A stretch of DNA of 64,000 nt from Capnocytophaga sp. oral taxon 863 str. F0517 (lineage in GTDB: Bacteria > Bacteroidota > Bacteroidia > Flavobacteriales > Flavobacteriaceae): assembly GCF_000466425.1 (NCBI RefSeq), contig NZ_KE992088.1:1-64000 (forward strand), written 5' to 3'. The position numbers and the translations under genes are program-made. Shown piece after piece: positions 46,898 to 55,136 of the stretch; positions within the stretch are counted from its first letter, which is position 1; each line of letters begins with the position of its first letter. The notes beneath the pieces were generated by a model. That model ran no database searches, was not told the origin of the DNA, and saw nothing but the letters and a program-made list of their open reading frames with translations.

Positions 46898-46942
46898 TTT
46901 GATACATTTTTACTAGATAAATCAATTTAATCTTTTAATTAT

Positions 46943-47293
46943 ATGGCAAATTTAATTAACTTAGGGGACGAATTGTTGAGAATTTGTCCTACTAATGCAA
47001 AGAAGATAGAAGTTTCCATTAATAATGGTAAAACTTGGTCTACACGCTGTACTAGTATTTCATATGGTGATTTTTATGATCTAACCATCTTTGGAACAGA
47101 ACTTTTAGCTACAACTTCTAAAGGAGTTTATGCATCTATAAATCAAGGAAAATCGTGGACATCTCGCTGTGTAAATTCAAACTATGGGAGCTTTCAATCT
47201 ATTCAGGTAAATGGCAATGAACTTTTAGCTACTACCTCTAAAGGGTTATATGTTTCTAAAAATAAGGGAGCTAGTTGGACAAAACGTAGCTAA
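46943..47293 (+). CDS. Small Asp-box (BNR-like) repeat protein
   Basis: The 116-residue protein is built of three repeats of about 35-40 residues, each ending in an Asp-box: SINNGKTWSTRC, SINQGKSWTSRC and SKNKGASWTKRS (S-x-N-x-G-x-x-W). Between them, ELLATTSKGVY and ELLATTSKGLY are almost identical. Asp-boxes normally form beta-propeller blades; three alone cannot close a ring, so it may oligomerise or be a fragment. There is no signal peptide. It sits behind the structured RNA leader and 30 nt before the first island YD-repeat protein. Function is unknown. Confidence 0.65.
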   Translation: MANLINLGDELLRICPTNAKKIEVSINNGKTWSTRCTSISYGDFYDLTIFGTELLATTSKGVYASINQGKSWTSRCVNSNYGSFQSIQVNGNELLATTSKGLYVSKNKGASWTKRS

Positions 47294-47323
47294 GAATTGT
47301 TTAATTTTAAAACTTGTATAAAT

Positions 47324-48517
47324 ATGTTATTAATTGAAGACTATTTCATTAAGGCAAATTATAATGCTAGACAATGTGATTTTTATGAACCTAAATTGGT
47401 ATCAGAAAGTAATCTCAATAGATTCTTCCCTCGAGAATATCTCGGAAAAGAATGTCTTAAACGCGGAAATCTGAACCGTTTTTTCTTGATGAGAGATAGA
47501 AATAGAAGAGAAACATCTTCTTTACATTCACCTGATGTTTACAAAAAGACCGACGAGAAAGGAAATATTGTACAAATAAAATGGCTTAATGGTGATTTAG
47601 AAACTTTCTGTTACGATGAAAAAGGCTATGTTATTCAATACGAGTATTATATAGGAGGGGAATTTCTATGCCGAAAGGAAACAACTTCTTATCTCTATAG
47701 TTCTGATAGTGTTCGTATAGCAGAGGTTACTAATACTTTTTATCCCTATAAACAACAATATTGCGGTGATAAACTTAGATATATACAAGGCCAAGAATAT
47801 AAGGTTGTCAGAGATGTTTATGAGTATCATGATAATGGGAAAGCTTTCAAGTCTCAACGTTTCTTTACTAATATTCCTTTTGAGATTCGTGAGTATTATA
47901 ACGAAATCGATGAAGCGTATGAAAAATACACTTGCGAAGAATACTTGGCATATGAACAATTCTATGATGGTAAGTGGGACATATTAAAAAAGAGGCTTTC
48001 TTACAATCAAGAAGGAGAAATAGTAGAAGTGGCTCTTTATACTCAAAGCGGCAATGACAACAACAATGAAACAATAGAAACGCTTCTTGAAGAGGAATAT
48101 AACAAAGAAGCGCACCAAGGAGTTTGGTACAGCTTCTTCTACTCTCCCCAAAAATTGGATATAGACTATCAAACGCTAAGTACTTTTGAAAATCTCAACA
48201 TTGTAAATCGCTGGGGAGATATTAGGTTAGGTAGTGTAATATTCGACCAAGAAGGGAATATAGACAATGGCTATATATTGAGCTATGAAGGTTCGAATTT
48301 TGAAGACTCTGGCGACTGGATAACATTTGAATCAGGAAGAGAGAATGCAGAGGGCGAAATAGAATGGGGTTGCGAATACGATTGGCGAGGGTATAACTGG
48401 GAATTGAGCTTATTTGAAAATGGTGAACTCCGTGAAAGAATAACATCGGAAGTCCATCTGTCTATCAATGAAGCAGTAAGTGTATTTATGCCTTTGAAGT
48501 GTTATAGAAAAGATTAA
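47324..48517 (+). CDS. Cytosolic YD-repeat-like protein
   Basis: The frame opens at a TTG (47297), but ATG 47324 (MLLIEDYFIKANYN) is preferred, giving 397 residues. It lacks a signal peptide. A repeat region contains KKTDEKGNIVQIKW, ETFCYDEKGYVIQYEY, VYEYHDNGKAFKSQ and RLSYNQEGEIVEVALY. An acidic C-terminal region (IFDQEGNIDNGYILSYEG and onward, about 310-395) follows and may be a separate domain. It differs from the exported YD proteins in location. Its N-terminus differs from the 50117/51379 pair. Function is unknown; polymorphic-toxin immunity or effector roles are guesses. Confidence 0.65.
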   Translation: MLLIEDYFIKANYNARQCDFYEPKLVSESNLNRFFPREYLGKECLKRGNLNRFFLMRDRNRRETSSLHSPDVYKKTDEKGNIVQIKWLNGDLETFCYDEKGYVIQYEYYIGGEFLCRKETTSYLYSSDSVRIAEVTNTFYPYKQQYCGDKLRYIQGQEYKVVRDVYEYHDNGKAFKSQRFFTNIPFEIREYYNEIDEAYEKYTCEEYLAYEQFYDGKWDILKKRLSYNQEGEIVEVALYTQSGNDNNNETIETLLEEEYNKEAHQGVWYSFFYSPQKLDIDYQTLSTFENLNIVNRWGDIRLGSVIFDQEGNIDNGYILSYEGSNFEDSGDWITFESGRENAEGEIEWGCEYDWRGYNWELSLFENGELRERITSEVHLSINEAVSVFMPLKCYRKD

Positions 48518-48578
48518 AAAGTTAATATTATATTAAAATAAATTTTATATTTTCAATGTCAAACAAAAATATATTTTT

Positions 48579-49595
48579 ATGAAACCAAATATTTTTAACA
48601 TCGCTACCAAAGAACTTAGTCAGGATGCTTTTATCACTTGGCTATTGGCTTTTGCTGATAATGACAATCAGCAATATGACAAGGAATTAAACCTATGTGC
48701 AAAAGAATTTGTTTCTATGCTCATAAAAAAACAAATTCCAAATTTTAATGAGCCCATACTTACAGTTGAAGCAGGGCGTCAGTGGGAAAACATTGATGTA
48801 TGGGCGGAAGTAAATGGTAAATATCTTATTATAATAGAGGATAAAACCATTAGTTCAGAACATTCTAATCAATTAGAACGTTATAAGGAAATAGCAGAAA
48901 AATGGTGTTCAGAAAACAAATATGAAACACCTATTTGTATTTACCTTAAAACAGGGAATGAAAGTTTAAGCATTTTTAATGCAATAAAAGACAAAGGATA
49001 CGCTATCTTTGACAGAACTGACTTCATAACTTTACTTAATAATCATAAAGATATTAAAAACAATATCTTTATTGATTTTTACGAACGTATGACCAACTTA
49101 GAAAAGTTAAGTACAGCCTTTGAGCATAAACCTTTAGACGAATGGAATGGTAATGATTGGCAAGGTTTTTTCAAACTTATTGAAACTAAAATCAATATAC
49201 TAAAATGGCATTATGTAAATAATCCAAATGGAGGATTTTGGAATGCCATTCTTAATTGGGAGTATTGGGGAGATTATCCCGTATACATACAACTTGAAGA
49301 AGGGAAATTGTGCTTTAAATTATCAACAGACCCTGACGATATTGATTTGCCTGATAATTTCGACAGGACAAACACTCGTAATGAGCTTTACAATTTAATT
49401 ATTGAGAAAGCAACCGCTTTAGGATTAAACGAAATCAGAAAACCAGATAGGTTTGGTAATGGTAAGTATATGACAGTTGCTATTGTTGATAAAGAGAACT
49501 GGTTAGCTAATGAAAAAGGGTTTGTAAATGCTCAAAAAGTAGTTGAAAATCTAGCTAAATATCTAGATTTCTTACGAAAAGAGATTTTAGGATAG
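48579..49595 (+). CDS. PD-(D/E)XK nuclease superfamily protein (PDDEXK_4-like)
   Basis: The 338-residue protein starts with MKPNIFNIATKELSQDAFITWLLAFAD, typical of PDDEXK_4 family members. The nuclease core is the sequence ENIDVWAEVNGKYLIIIEDKT (key D in NIDVW and E-D-K in IIIEDKT) around residues 72-93, followed by HSNQLERYKEIAE. The C-terminal half (about 190-338) is a family-specific extension with WNGNDWQGFFKLIE and FRNGKYMTVAIV-type strands. Such proteins are frequent in defence islands and act on nucleic acid. It has no methylase partner. A hairpin terminator follows. Confidence 0.82.
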   Translation: MKPNIFNIATKELSQDAFITWLLAFADNDNQQYDKELNLCAKEFVSMLIKKQIPNFNEPILTVEAGRQWENIDVWAEVNGKYLIIIEDKTISSEHSNQLERYKEIAEKWCSENKYETPICIYLKTGNESLSIFNAIKDKGYAIFDRTDFITLLNNHKDIKNNIFIDFYERMTNLEKLSTAFEHKPLDEWNGNDWQGFFKLIETKINILKWHYVNNPNGGFWNAILNWEYWGDYPVYIQLEEGKLCFKLSTDPDDIDLPDNFDRTNTRNELYNLIIEKATALGLNEIRKPDRFGNGKYMTVAIVDKENWLANEKGFVNAQKVVENLAKYLDFLRKEILG

Positions 49596-49607
49596 TCTGT
49601 TATAATC

Positions 49608-49637
49608 TCCCCACTCCTAAGAAAAGTGGGGATATTT
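49608..49637 (+). terminator. Terminator after the PDDEXK gene
   Basis: TCCCCACT (49608-49615), 9-nt loop, AGTGGGGA (49625-49632), then TATTTTTC: a classic intrinsic terminator. Confidence 0.8.
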
Positions 49638-49658
49638 TTCCCAAAAAATATTGCACAT

Positions 49659-49692
49659 GGTCATAGTTTGTCCATTTAATATCCTATCTTTG
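49659..49692 (+). promoter_or_regulatory. Island operator-promoter upstream of the cREC gene
   Basis: GGTCATAGTTTGTCC (49659-49673; dyad GGTCA-N5-TGTCC), 11 nt, TATCTTTG (49685-49692). No TTTG lies at the usual -33 distance, so the dyad occupies the -33 region. The architecture matches the sites at 50063 and 59951. Confidence 0.75.
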
Positions 49693-49716
49693 CGGTGTAA
49701 TTTTTAAAGTAATACA

Positions 49717-50004
49717 ATGAATCTTTATTTAGATGACCTCCGCCCTACTCCAGAGGGTTTTGACCGTGTATATAGCTACGAGGAGTTTGTGGCCTATCTT
49801 GAGAGAAAGGGACTACCTGATTTTATTTCCTTTGACCATGACTTAGGGGAAGATCTATCAGGCTATGACTGTGCTAAGTACTTAGTAGCATACTGCTTGG
49901 AACACCAACGCTCCCTACCCAACTACCAAGTACATAGCCAAAACCCTGTGGGTAGGGAAAATATAGAACGCTTGTTGGAGAATTTTAAAAATTTTGAGTC
50001 TTAA
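49717..50004 (+). CDS. Cyclic-phosphate-processing receiver (cREC) domain protein
   Basis: The 95-residue protein is a stand-alone receiver-like domain: MNLYLDDLRPTPEGF with the acidic pair D6-D7, FDHDLGEDLSGYD (D40, D42) and a C-terminal VHSQNPVGRENI with His. This set (LDDxRxTP, FDHDLG, HSxNPxGxxNI) is the cREC family, predicted from sequence to act on cyclic phosphates, possibly in RNA repair or conflict systems. Its own promoter with the shared dyad suggests co-regulation with the WYL operon. Function of this protein has not been shown. Confidence 0.78.
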   Translation: MNLYLDDLRPTPEGFDRVYSYEEFVAYLERKGLPDFISFDHDLGEDLSGYDCAKYLVAYCLEHQRSLPNYQVHSQNPVGRENIERLLENFKNFES

Positions 50005-50062
50005 GTTTAGGTGACAACAAGTCAATAATTAACAATTAACCCTCAATAATTAACATTTGCAA

Positions 50063-50096
50063 GGTCACAGTCTGTCCGGTTAGGCAACTATCTTTG
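50063..50096 (+). promoter_or_regulatory. Island operator-promoter upstream of the YD-repeat trio
   Basis: GGTCACAGTCTGTCC (50063-50077), 11 nt, TATCTTTG (50089-50096), 20 nt before ATG 50117. It has the same dyad and the same spacing as the cREC and FtsZ-like promoters. Confidence 0.75.
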
Positions 50097-50116
50097 CACC
50101 GAAAAAATTACTTCTT

Positions 50117-51367
50117 ATGATACTCTTAGATAACTTTACCGACAAACTAAACATTGCTTATGCGGATATACTCGAGGCTATGCTCTGCCAAAATACCCGT
50201 GAAGAAAAGGATTTTGATGAACAAGAGAGACTTTCTGAAAGACGGTTATACAATGGTAAAAGAATTATTTTCAGAGAGCTATATGATTATAAGCGTAATT
50301 GTGTATATAAGAAGCTATACCCTTATGGAGGGCAGGAAATGGTACGCCTTATCTATCCTATCTATACAGAACAGGCACAAAGAACACTCTATCTGCCTAT
50401 TAAGGAACGCGTGCTGGCTTTAGGCTTTCAGCCCGAAGCTATCACTAAGATAAGCGTACGTCTGAAAAACTACAATGAAAAAGGGCAGAAACTACAAGAA
50501 ACCTATAATTGGTGTAAGGGATTTTTTGCTGAAAGAGGAAGTATGGGGATTGATAATATCCGCTATGATGATAGGCGAAATATCTATTCCAGTGAAGGAT
50601 TTAACGCCTATTGGAACGAGAAACGAAACATACTGCGTACCATTGATTTAAATGGAAGAACCCTTATCAAACAAAGTTCTTGGGACGCAGATGCTTTCAA
50701 TACAGTGGAGGTCTATGGTTATGATGATGATAAAAATCTTGATCGAAAAATCATTAGTAACAGAGATGGAATCACTAATATTATAGATTATTCTAAGGGC
50801 AAAAGTAGAGTGAGAATAGTAAAACTCAATCCTAAAAAACCTTTTGAATACAAAGAAGAAGGCTATACCCAGACTATAAAAAAAGGAGCTTATACCTACA
50901 AAGTAGAAAGATATTATTATGGGGATAGTACGGATCTTAGAAAAAGTCTTATCGTATTGGATAATGAAGAGAGAATCGTAAGAGAGAAAAAGACAAACTA
51001 TATCACCAAACGTAAGAAAAACAAAGAAGGGAAGCAAACCTTCCGAAATATCAAAACAGACGAGCATATTAGTAGATATTATTATAATGAGCAAGGCGTA
51101 CTTACCAAGGAAATACACCTTAGCACAGACCGCTCTGTAGAACTTGAAGTATTGCTTTACAATTCACAAGGACAGAAAACAGTACGTATTTATAGGAGTA
51201 AAGACCTCAAGCAAGAAGTCAAGTGCTTAGAAAAAACGGTTTATACCTATGATGACAAAGGGAGACTTCTGTTAGAGAGTAGTCCTACTCACCTTACCCA
51301 TCATTTTTATACCTTAGCAGAAGACTATGATGAACACATGGAAATCACTATAAAAACCGAATTATAA
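50117..51367 (+). CDS. Cytosolic YD-repeat-like protein, trio member 1
   Basis: The 416-residue protein has no signal peptide. Its N-terminal ~150 residues are shared with the next gene: IAYADILEAMLCQ, EKDFDEQERLSERRLYNGKR, LYDYKRNCVYKKLYPYG, PIYTEQ and LPIKERVLALGFQPEAITKI. YD-like strands follow: IRYDDRRNIYSSEGF, EVYGYDDDKNLDRKI, SRYYYNEQGVLTKEI and TVYTYDDKGRLLLES. The C-terminus THHFYTLAEDYDEHMEITIK also recurs in member 2. It heads a three-gene operon under the shared dyad promoter (next gene 11 nt away). Function is unknown. Confidence 0.7.
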   Translation: MILLDNFTDKLNIAYADILEAMLCQNTREEKDFDEQERLSERRLYNGKRIIFRELYDYKRNCVYKKLYPYGGQEMVRLIYPIYTEQAQRTLYLPIKERVLALGFQPEAITKISVRLKNYNEKGQKLQETYNWCKGFFAERGSMGIDNIRYDDRRNIYSSEGFNAYWNEKRNILRTIDLNGRTLIKQSSWDADAFNTVEVYGYDDDKNLDRKIISNRDGITNIIDYSKGKSRVRIVKLNPKKPFEYKEEGYTQTIKKGAYTYKVERYYYGDSTDLRKSLIVLDNEERIVREKKTNYITKRKKNKEGKQTFRNIKTDEHISRYYYNEQGVLTKEIHLSTDRSVELEVLLYNSQGQKTVRIYRSKDLKQEVKCLEKTVYTYDDKGRLLLESSPTHLTHHFYTLAEDYDEHMEITIKTEL

Positions 51368-51378
51368 AACTACTTGTT

Positions 51379-52689
51379 ATGACCTTATCCTATATTTCAG
51401 AGAAACACAAAATAGCCTTTGCCGATGCTTTTGAGGCGATGACCTGCAATGTCCCTAGCAGTATAGAAACTGACTACAACGAGCCTGCTTTGGAAGAGAA
51501 GAATTTTGACAAAAATGGACGCCTATTAGAAAGACGCTTTGTACATTATGGAAAACCCAGATTAGTAGAACACTATGATTACAACGAAGGGATAGTACAT
51601 AAATCATTCTATGAATTTGGTTGTGAGATTCTTCAATTTAGTTTGCCTTTATACAGTGAGCAGGAGTTAAGAGCCAAACATATGCCTATCAAAGAGTGGG
51701 TACAACGTTTGGGTTTTACACCTGAGCAAGTGACAGAAATTAACCTTAATATAAAAAGTACAGACAAAATTGGAGGTATACAGCAAGAAACTATACATGG
51801 TTGCGAGGGGTATTTTAAAAAAGCGTATAGGACACATATAAGAAAAAGCGCTTATGATGAAAAAGGTAATATATATGCTATAGAAGAATTTGTATCTTCT
51901 TGGGGAGAGCGACGTATTGAGAGCCGTACTTTTGATGTCCGAGGCAATCTGATCTTTCGAGGAGATGCTTGGAATGGAGATGCCATAGACTGTATAAAAG
52001 TATCACTATATGACCGTAAAAGCCGAGCTATACAACATATAGATATAGGCGGTAATGGTTGTATAACACATTACACCTACAAAAAAAATGAGGTGATTTG
52101 CAATGAAATAGGTCCACTTGCAGATAAAATAAGCCACAAAATTATAGAAAAAATAGGTAATAACACTTGTGAAACGATTCGTACGGAAAGTATTTCAGAG
52201 AATAATGAGACGATCAGTATCCTCGATCCTAAAGGTAGACTCTTAAAGAAAACAGAGATTCATTATGAAAATGAATATGAATATGAAAATGAAAATGAAA
52301 AAACATATGAAAGGGAAGAAGAATACACTTATAACGAATCAGGAGTACTCATAAAGAAAACGGAAAACTATGTTTATTTTCGTGCTAATAGTTATGGCTC
52401 TGAAACCATTCTCTACAATGATCAAGGTCAAAAGATAGAGCATAGTAAAAAAGAAGCACCTAAAAGGAAATTAATATCCTTAGATCCTATTATATTCGAA
52501 GATGAAAATAACTTAGAGAAATCTCTTTATTATTACAATGAGCAAGGTGACCTTATTCGTGAAGAATTAAAAAAATGGCGTGTTGATGAAGGTATTGAAA
52601 CCAATGTTGAACTTCTTACTACTCATCATTTTTACGAAAGGGAGGAAGAATACGAGGCTCATTTAGAGGTTACTGTAAAAAGTAATTAA
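51379..52689 (+). CDS. Cytosolic YD-repeat-like protein, trio member 2
   Basis: The 436-residue protein is a paralogue of the preceding gene: KIAFADAFEAMTC, EEKNFDKNGRLLERRFVHYG, MPIKEWVQRLGFTPEQVTEI at the N-terminus and TTHHFYEREEEYEAHLEVTV at the end. Between residues ~290 and ~315 a TGAAWA hexamer repeat (about 52266-52301) encodes alternating Glu-Asn/Glu-Tyr, which can change length without a frameshift. YD strands include SAYDEKGNIYAIEEF, EYTYNESGVLIKKTEN and SLYYYNEQGDLIREEL. It is followed after 1 nt by member 3. Confidence 0.7.
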   Translation: MTLSYISEKHKIAFADAFEAMTCNVPSSIETDYNEPALEEKNFDKNGRLLERRFVHYGKPRLVEHYDYNEGIVHKSFYEFGCEILQFSLPLYSEQELRAKHMPIKEWVQRLGFTPEQVTEINLNIKSTDKIGGIQQETIHGCEGYFKKAYRTHIRKSAYDEKGNIYAIEEFVSSWGERRIESRTFDVRGNLIFRGDAWNGDAIDCIKVSLYDRKSRAIQHIDIGGNGCITHYTYKKNEVICNEIGPLADKISHKIIEKIGNNTCETIRTESISENNETISILDPKGRLLKKTEIHYENEYEYENENEKTYEREEEYTYNESGVLIKKTENYVYFRANSYGSETILYNDQGQKIEHSKKEAPKRKLISLDPIIFEDENNLEKSLYYYNEQGDLIREELKKWRVDEGIETNVELLTTHHFYEREEEYEAHLEVTVKSN

Positions 52690-52690
52690 T

Positions 52691-53554
52691 ATGTACACAA
52701 CTCTTAAAGAAAAAATCATCAACTCAGGATTGGTTGATATTTCTAAAATTCTTTTTATAAACATTGATACTACTTATTTGAACGACCAAAAACAAGTGGT
52801 AAAACGCATACATAGCGAGTTTACTAATTTCTTTGAAGAACGTCTTTGGGAAGATAGCATAATATGCTATGAATACGATGCTCATGGTAATTGCACTACC
52901 CAAACGGAGGAGGCGGGAGAAGGTAATATACGGAGTAAGATACAACGTTTGTACGACCTTCAAGGCAAGTTAATAGTAGAAAACCTCTGTTGGGGTAAGA
53001 AAGATATATTTAAAACCGACTCTATAATGACATTTGCTTACGATAAAAAAGGAAGAGTTATAGAACAAACTCATATGGAGAATGGTAAATTAGAGTCTAT
53101 TAGTAAATATTCTTACGAGAAAAACAAAGAGCGATGCGTTACTCGCAATCGTGCTTATCGCTTTTTAGAAGAATCTTATACAATTTTTGATGAGCAAGGT
53201 CGGGAAATTGAGTATTATTATTCTGGTGAGACAGATTCTGAAGAAAGAATTTTTACTACTTATGAGAAAAATAAAATCATAAAACGATTTACCTATCCTA
53301 ACGGAATGGGAAAACCATTTGATAGTGTTACCTTGTTGGATGATAAAGGTCGTACTACCGAAACCTACATAGAAAGTGAAAATGGAGAAATTTCCGATCA
53401 TTGTATACTTAAATGCGATGATGAAAAACAAGTAACTTATGGCAAAGGTCCTGCTAATAGCTATTTTCTCAATACAGAACACGGTTCTTTAATCTTTTAC
53501 GAGAAAGGAGAAAACTACAAACAGCAAGTTATTATAGATTATAGTTTAGAATAA
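52691..53554 (+). CDS. Cytosolic YD-repeat-like protein, trio member 3
   Basis: The 287-residue protein begins 1 nt after member 2. It lacks the ~150-residue N-domain of the other two and is mostly repeats: CYEYDAHGNCTTQTEE, RLYDLQGKLIVENL, MTFAYDKKGRVIEQTH, SKYSYEKNKERCV, TIFDEQGREIEYYY and TLLDDKGRTTETYI. No signal peptide and no C-terminal toxin-like domain is visible. It may work in a complex with members 1 and 2. Function is unknown. Confidence 0.7.
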   Translation: MYTTLKEKIINSGLVDISKILFINIDTTYLNDQKQVVKRIHSEFTNFFEERLWEDSIICYEYDAHGNCTTQTEEAGEGNIRSKIQRLYDLQGKLIVENLCWGKKDIFKTDSIMTFAYDKKGRVIEQTHMENGKLESISKYSYEKNKERCVTRNRAYRFLEESYTIFDEQGREIEYYYSGETDSEERIFTTYEKNKIIKRFTYPNGMGKPFDSVTLLDDKGRTTETYIESENGEISDHCILKCDDEKQVTYGKGPANSYFLNTEHGSLIFYEKGENYKQQVIIDYSLE

Positions 53555-53625
53555 AACAATGTTTAACCACCATTTAAATCAAGATTAATTATTATATTTG
53601 CAGTATAAAATAAAAACAAACCAAT

Positions 53626-54678
53626 ATGAATACATTCACCCCAGAATTACAGCAATGGGCAGCCGAAGTGATCGAGAAAATCACCCCTATTGCCGAACAA
53701 ATTAATTTAGCTTACTATCCCTTACAGTCAGAAGCTAAAATGAACCCTGAACTCTTGATTATTGGATTAAATCCAGGGTCAGAGGCAAGTTATAAGAATC
53801 AACAAGAAAATCCTAATTGGGAATTCAAAGATGGTAAGATGACCACTGAACGCTTACTAAAGGGTAATCCTTTTATTGCTGAAAAGGATGAATGGAAAAT
53901 CTTTAGAGGACTGAATAGAATTCCATTTATCAAAGATGCAATAGATAGTAATAACTACTGCTTTATGAATTATGTGTATTTTGGCACTTCTGATTTCAAT
54001 AAAATCAAAGGACACGCTAAAGCAGTTGAAACCTGTACAGCTCTTACCAAAAAGTTTATTGAGATTATCAAGCCTAAACATATTATCGTTTTAGGGTTAG
54101 AGGGTATAGAAAGCATTTCTAAGATTGAAAAAACTTTGCTAAAAGGTAAAAGCAAACGTCTTCTTGTACAAGGAGGTGATTTGTTTGAAAAACAAGTACT
54201 TGCCATTTCTCATCCTTCTTACGCCGTGTCAGCAGCAGAATACGAGGCTATCGATACTAATATAAAAGAGTTCTATGAGGAAAAACCTCTAACTCCCTTC
54301 ACTTTCAAGCCTAATGTAACAACTATTGATGTTGATAAACTTAATAATCTCTTGGCGGGAGCACTTAACTTTAAGTTGCGTGGCAAAGATACGCAAGTAT
54401 ATGAAGCACAAGTAAAAGGCGTTGGTGATGATATTTTGGATTTTAGAATTGATCTAAGAAAACCACCTGTTTATCTTTCTTTCCGTTCTTTAGACCGTTC
54501 TAAAAAGCTAGAAAACGAAGAGGTGTATAAAAATACCTTTAAAGAACCTTTTAGTCTTGAGGTAAACGCTTGGTTTGTAGAGAAATTCTTAAATAACTAT
54601 CCTCAAGAAAAGGAGATTGAACAGGAAATGGCTGACGACCTCCTATCCTTATTAAAGGCTATTAAAGCTCAACAATAA
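53626..54678 (+). CDS. Uracil-DNA-glycosylase-fold protein with C-terminal extension
   Basis: The 350-residue protein has the UDG-superfamily core in its N-terminal ~220 residues: LLIIGLNPGSEASY (G47-L-N-P-G51, motif 1) and LAISHPSYAVS (HPS motif 2) near residue 195. The middle IIVLGLEGIESI matches the central strand. The C-terminal ~120 residues (LNNLLAGALNFKLRGKDTQV, then VYLSFRSLDRSKKLENEEVY) are not part of the UDG fold and are not recognised. UDG-like proteins in defence loci can target modified or phage DNA. It has its own TATATTTG -7 box (53593-53600) and a terminator. Confidence 0.72.
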   Translation: MNTFTPELQQWAAEVIEKITPIAEQINLAYYPLQSEAKMNPELLIIGLNPGSEASYKNQQENPNWEFKDGKMTTERLLKGNPFIAEKDEWKIFRGLNRIPFIKDAIDSNNYCFMNYVYFGTSDFNKIKGHAKAVETCTALTKKFIEIIKPKHIIVLGLEGIESISKIEKTLLKGKSKRLLVQGGDLFEKQVLAISHPSYAVSAAEYEAIDTNIKEFYEEKPLTPFTFKPNVTTIDVDKLNNLLAGALNFKLRGKDTQVYEAQVKGVGDDILDFRIDLRKPPVYLSFRSLDRSKKLENEEVYKNTFKEPFSLEVNAWFVEKFLNNYPQEKEIEQEMADDLLSLLKAIKAQQ

Positions 54679-54696
54679 TCGCCTTTGAGTTCTTTT

Positions 54697-54735
54697 ACAA
54701 ACTGTCTAAAACCTTTTAGGCAGTTTGTATTTTTT
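54697..54735 (+). terminator. Terminator after the UDG-fold gene
   Basis: ACAAACTGTCTAAAA (54697-54711), CC loop, TTTTAGGCAGTTTGT (54714-54728), one G-T mismatch, then a T-run. Confidence 0.85.
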
Positions 54736-54787
54736 ATCTCTTTTAAGGATAGATAATCCCATCATTTACAGATAATTTTAATCTTAT

Positions 54788-55081
54788 ATGAAGTATAAAC
54801 ACTTTTCTCCCACCCAAGGTGCAACGCTATTCACTGGCATGAAATGCTATTTTCGTATGGCTAATAGTACCGTAGAAGAAGATTTTGACAGTAATGGAAA
54901 TCTCTTAGAACGTCGTTATTACTATCCAGATACAGGGTATCTTGCCCTAAGAGAAACGGTCTTTCCTGAGAGAAACGCCATCTATTTATTCTATTACGGA
55001 TATTGCTTGGGACAATGTATGTACTTTACCCTCCCCTACGATGAACATTTTGATAGGTTAAACTATAAAACAGAAGACTAA
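54788..55081 (+). CDS. Truncated member of the YD-trio N-domain family
   Basis: The 97-residue protein matches the first ~100 residues of the 50117 and 51379 proteins: EEDFDSNGNLLERRYYYPDT aligns with EEKNFDKNGRLLERRFVHYG, and MYFTLPYDEH with LQFSLPLYSEQ. It then stops, without repeats. No continuation is found downstream before the phosphoesterase gene, so it is either a free-standing N-domain or a remnant. Confidence 0.6.
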   Translation: MKYKHFSPTQGATLFTGMKCYFRMANSTVEEDFDSNGNLLERRYYYPDTGYLALRETVFPERNAIYLFYYGYCLGQCMYFTLPYDEHFDRLNYKTED

Positions 55082-55136
55082 CCCCTAAAACTCCTCCCAA
55101 AAAAGAGAAAACTAACTCCTAAACCCCTACACTTTC

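Noticed and set aside
50648-51118. Minus-strand 156-codon hydrophobic ORF
   Set aside because: Antisense to the YD-repeat gene; the hydrophobic codons are the complement of Lys/Asn/Glu-rich sequence.
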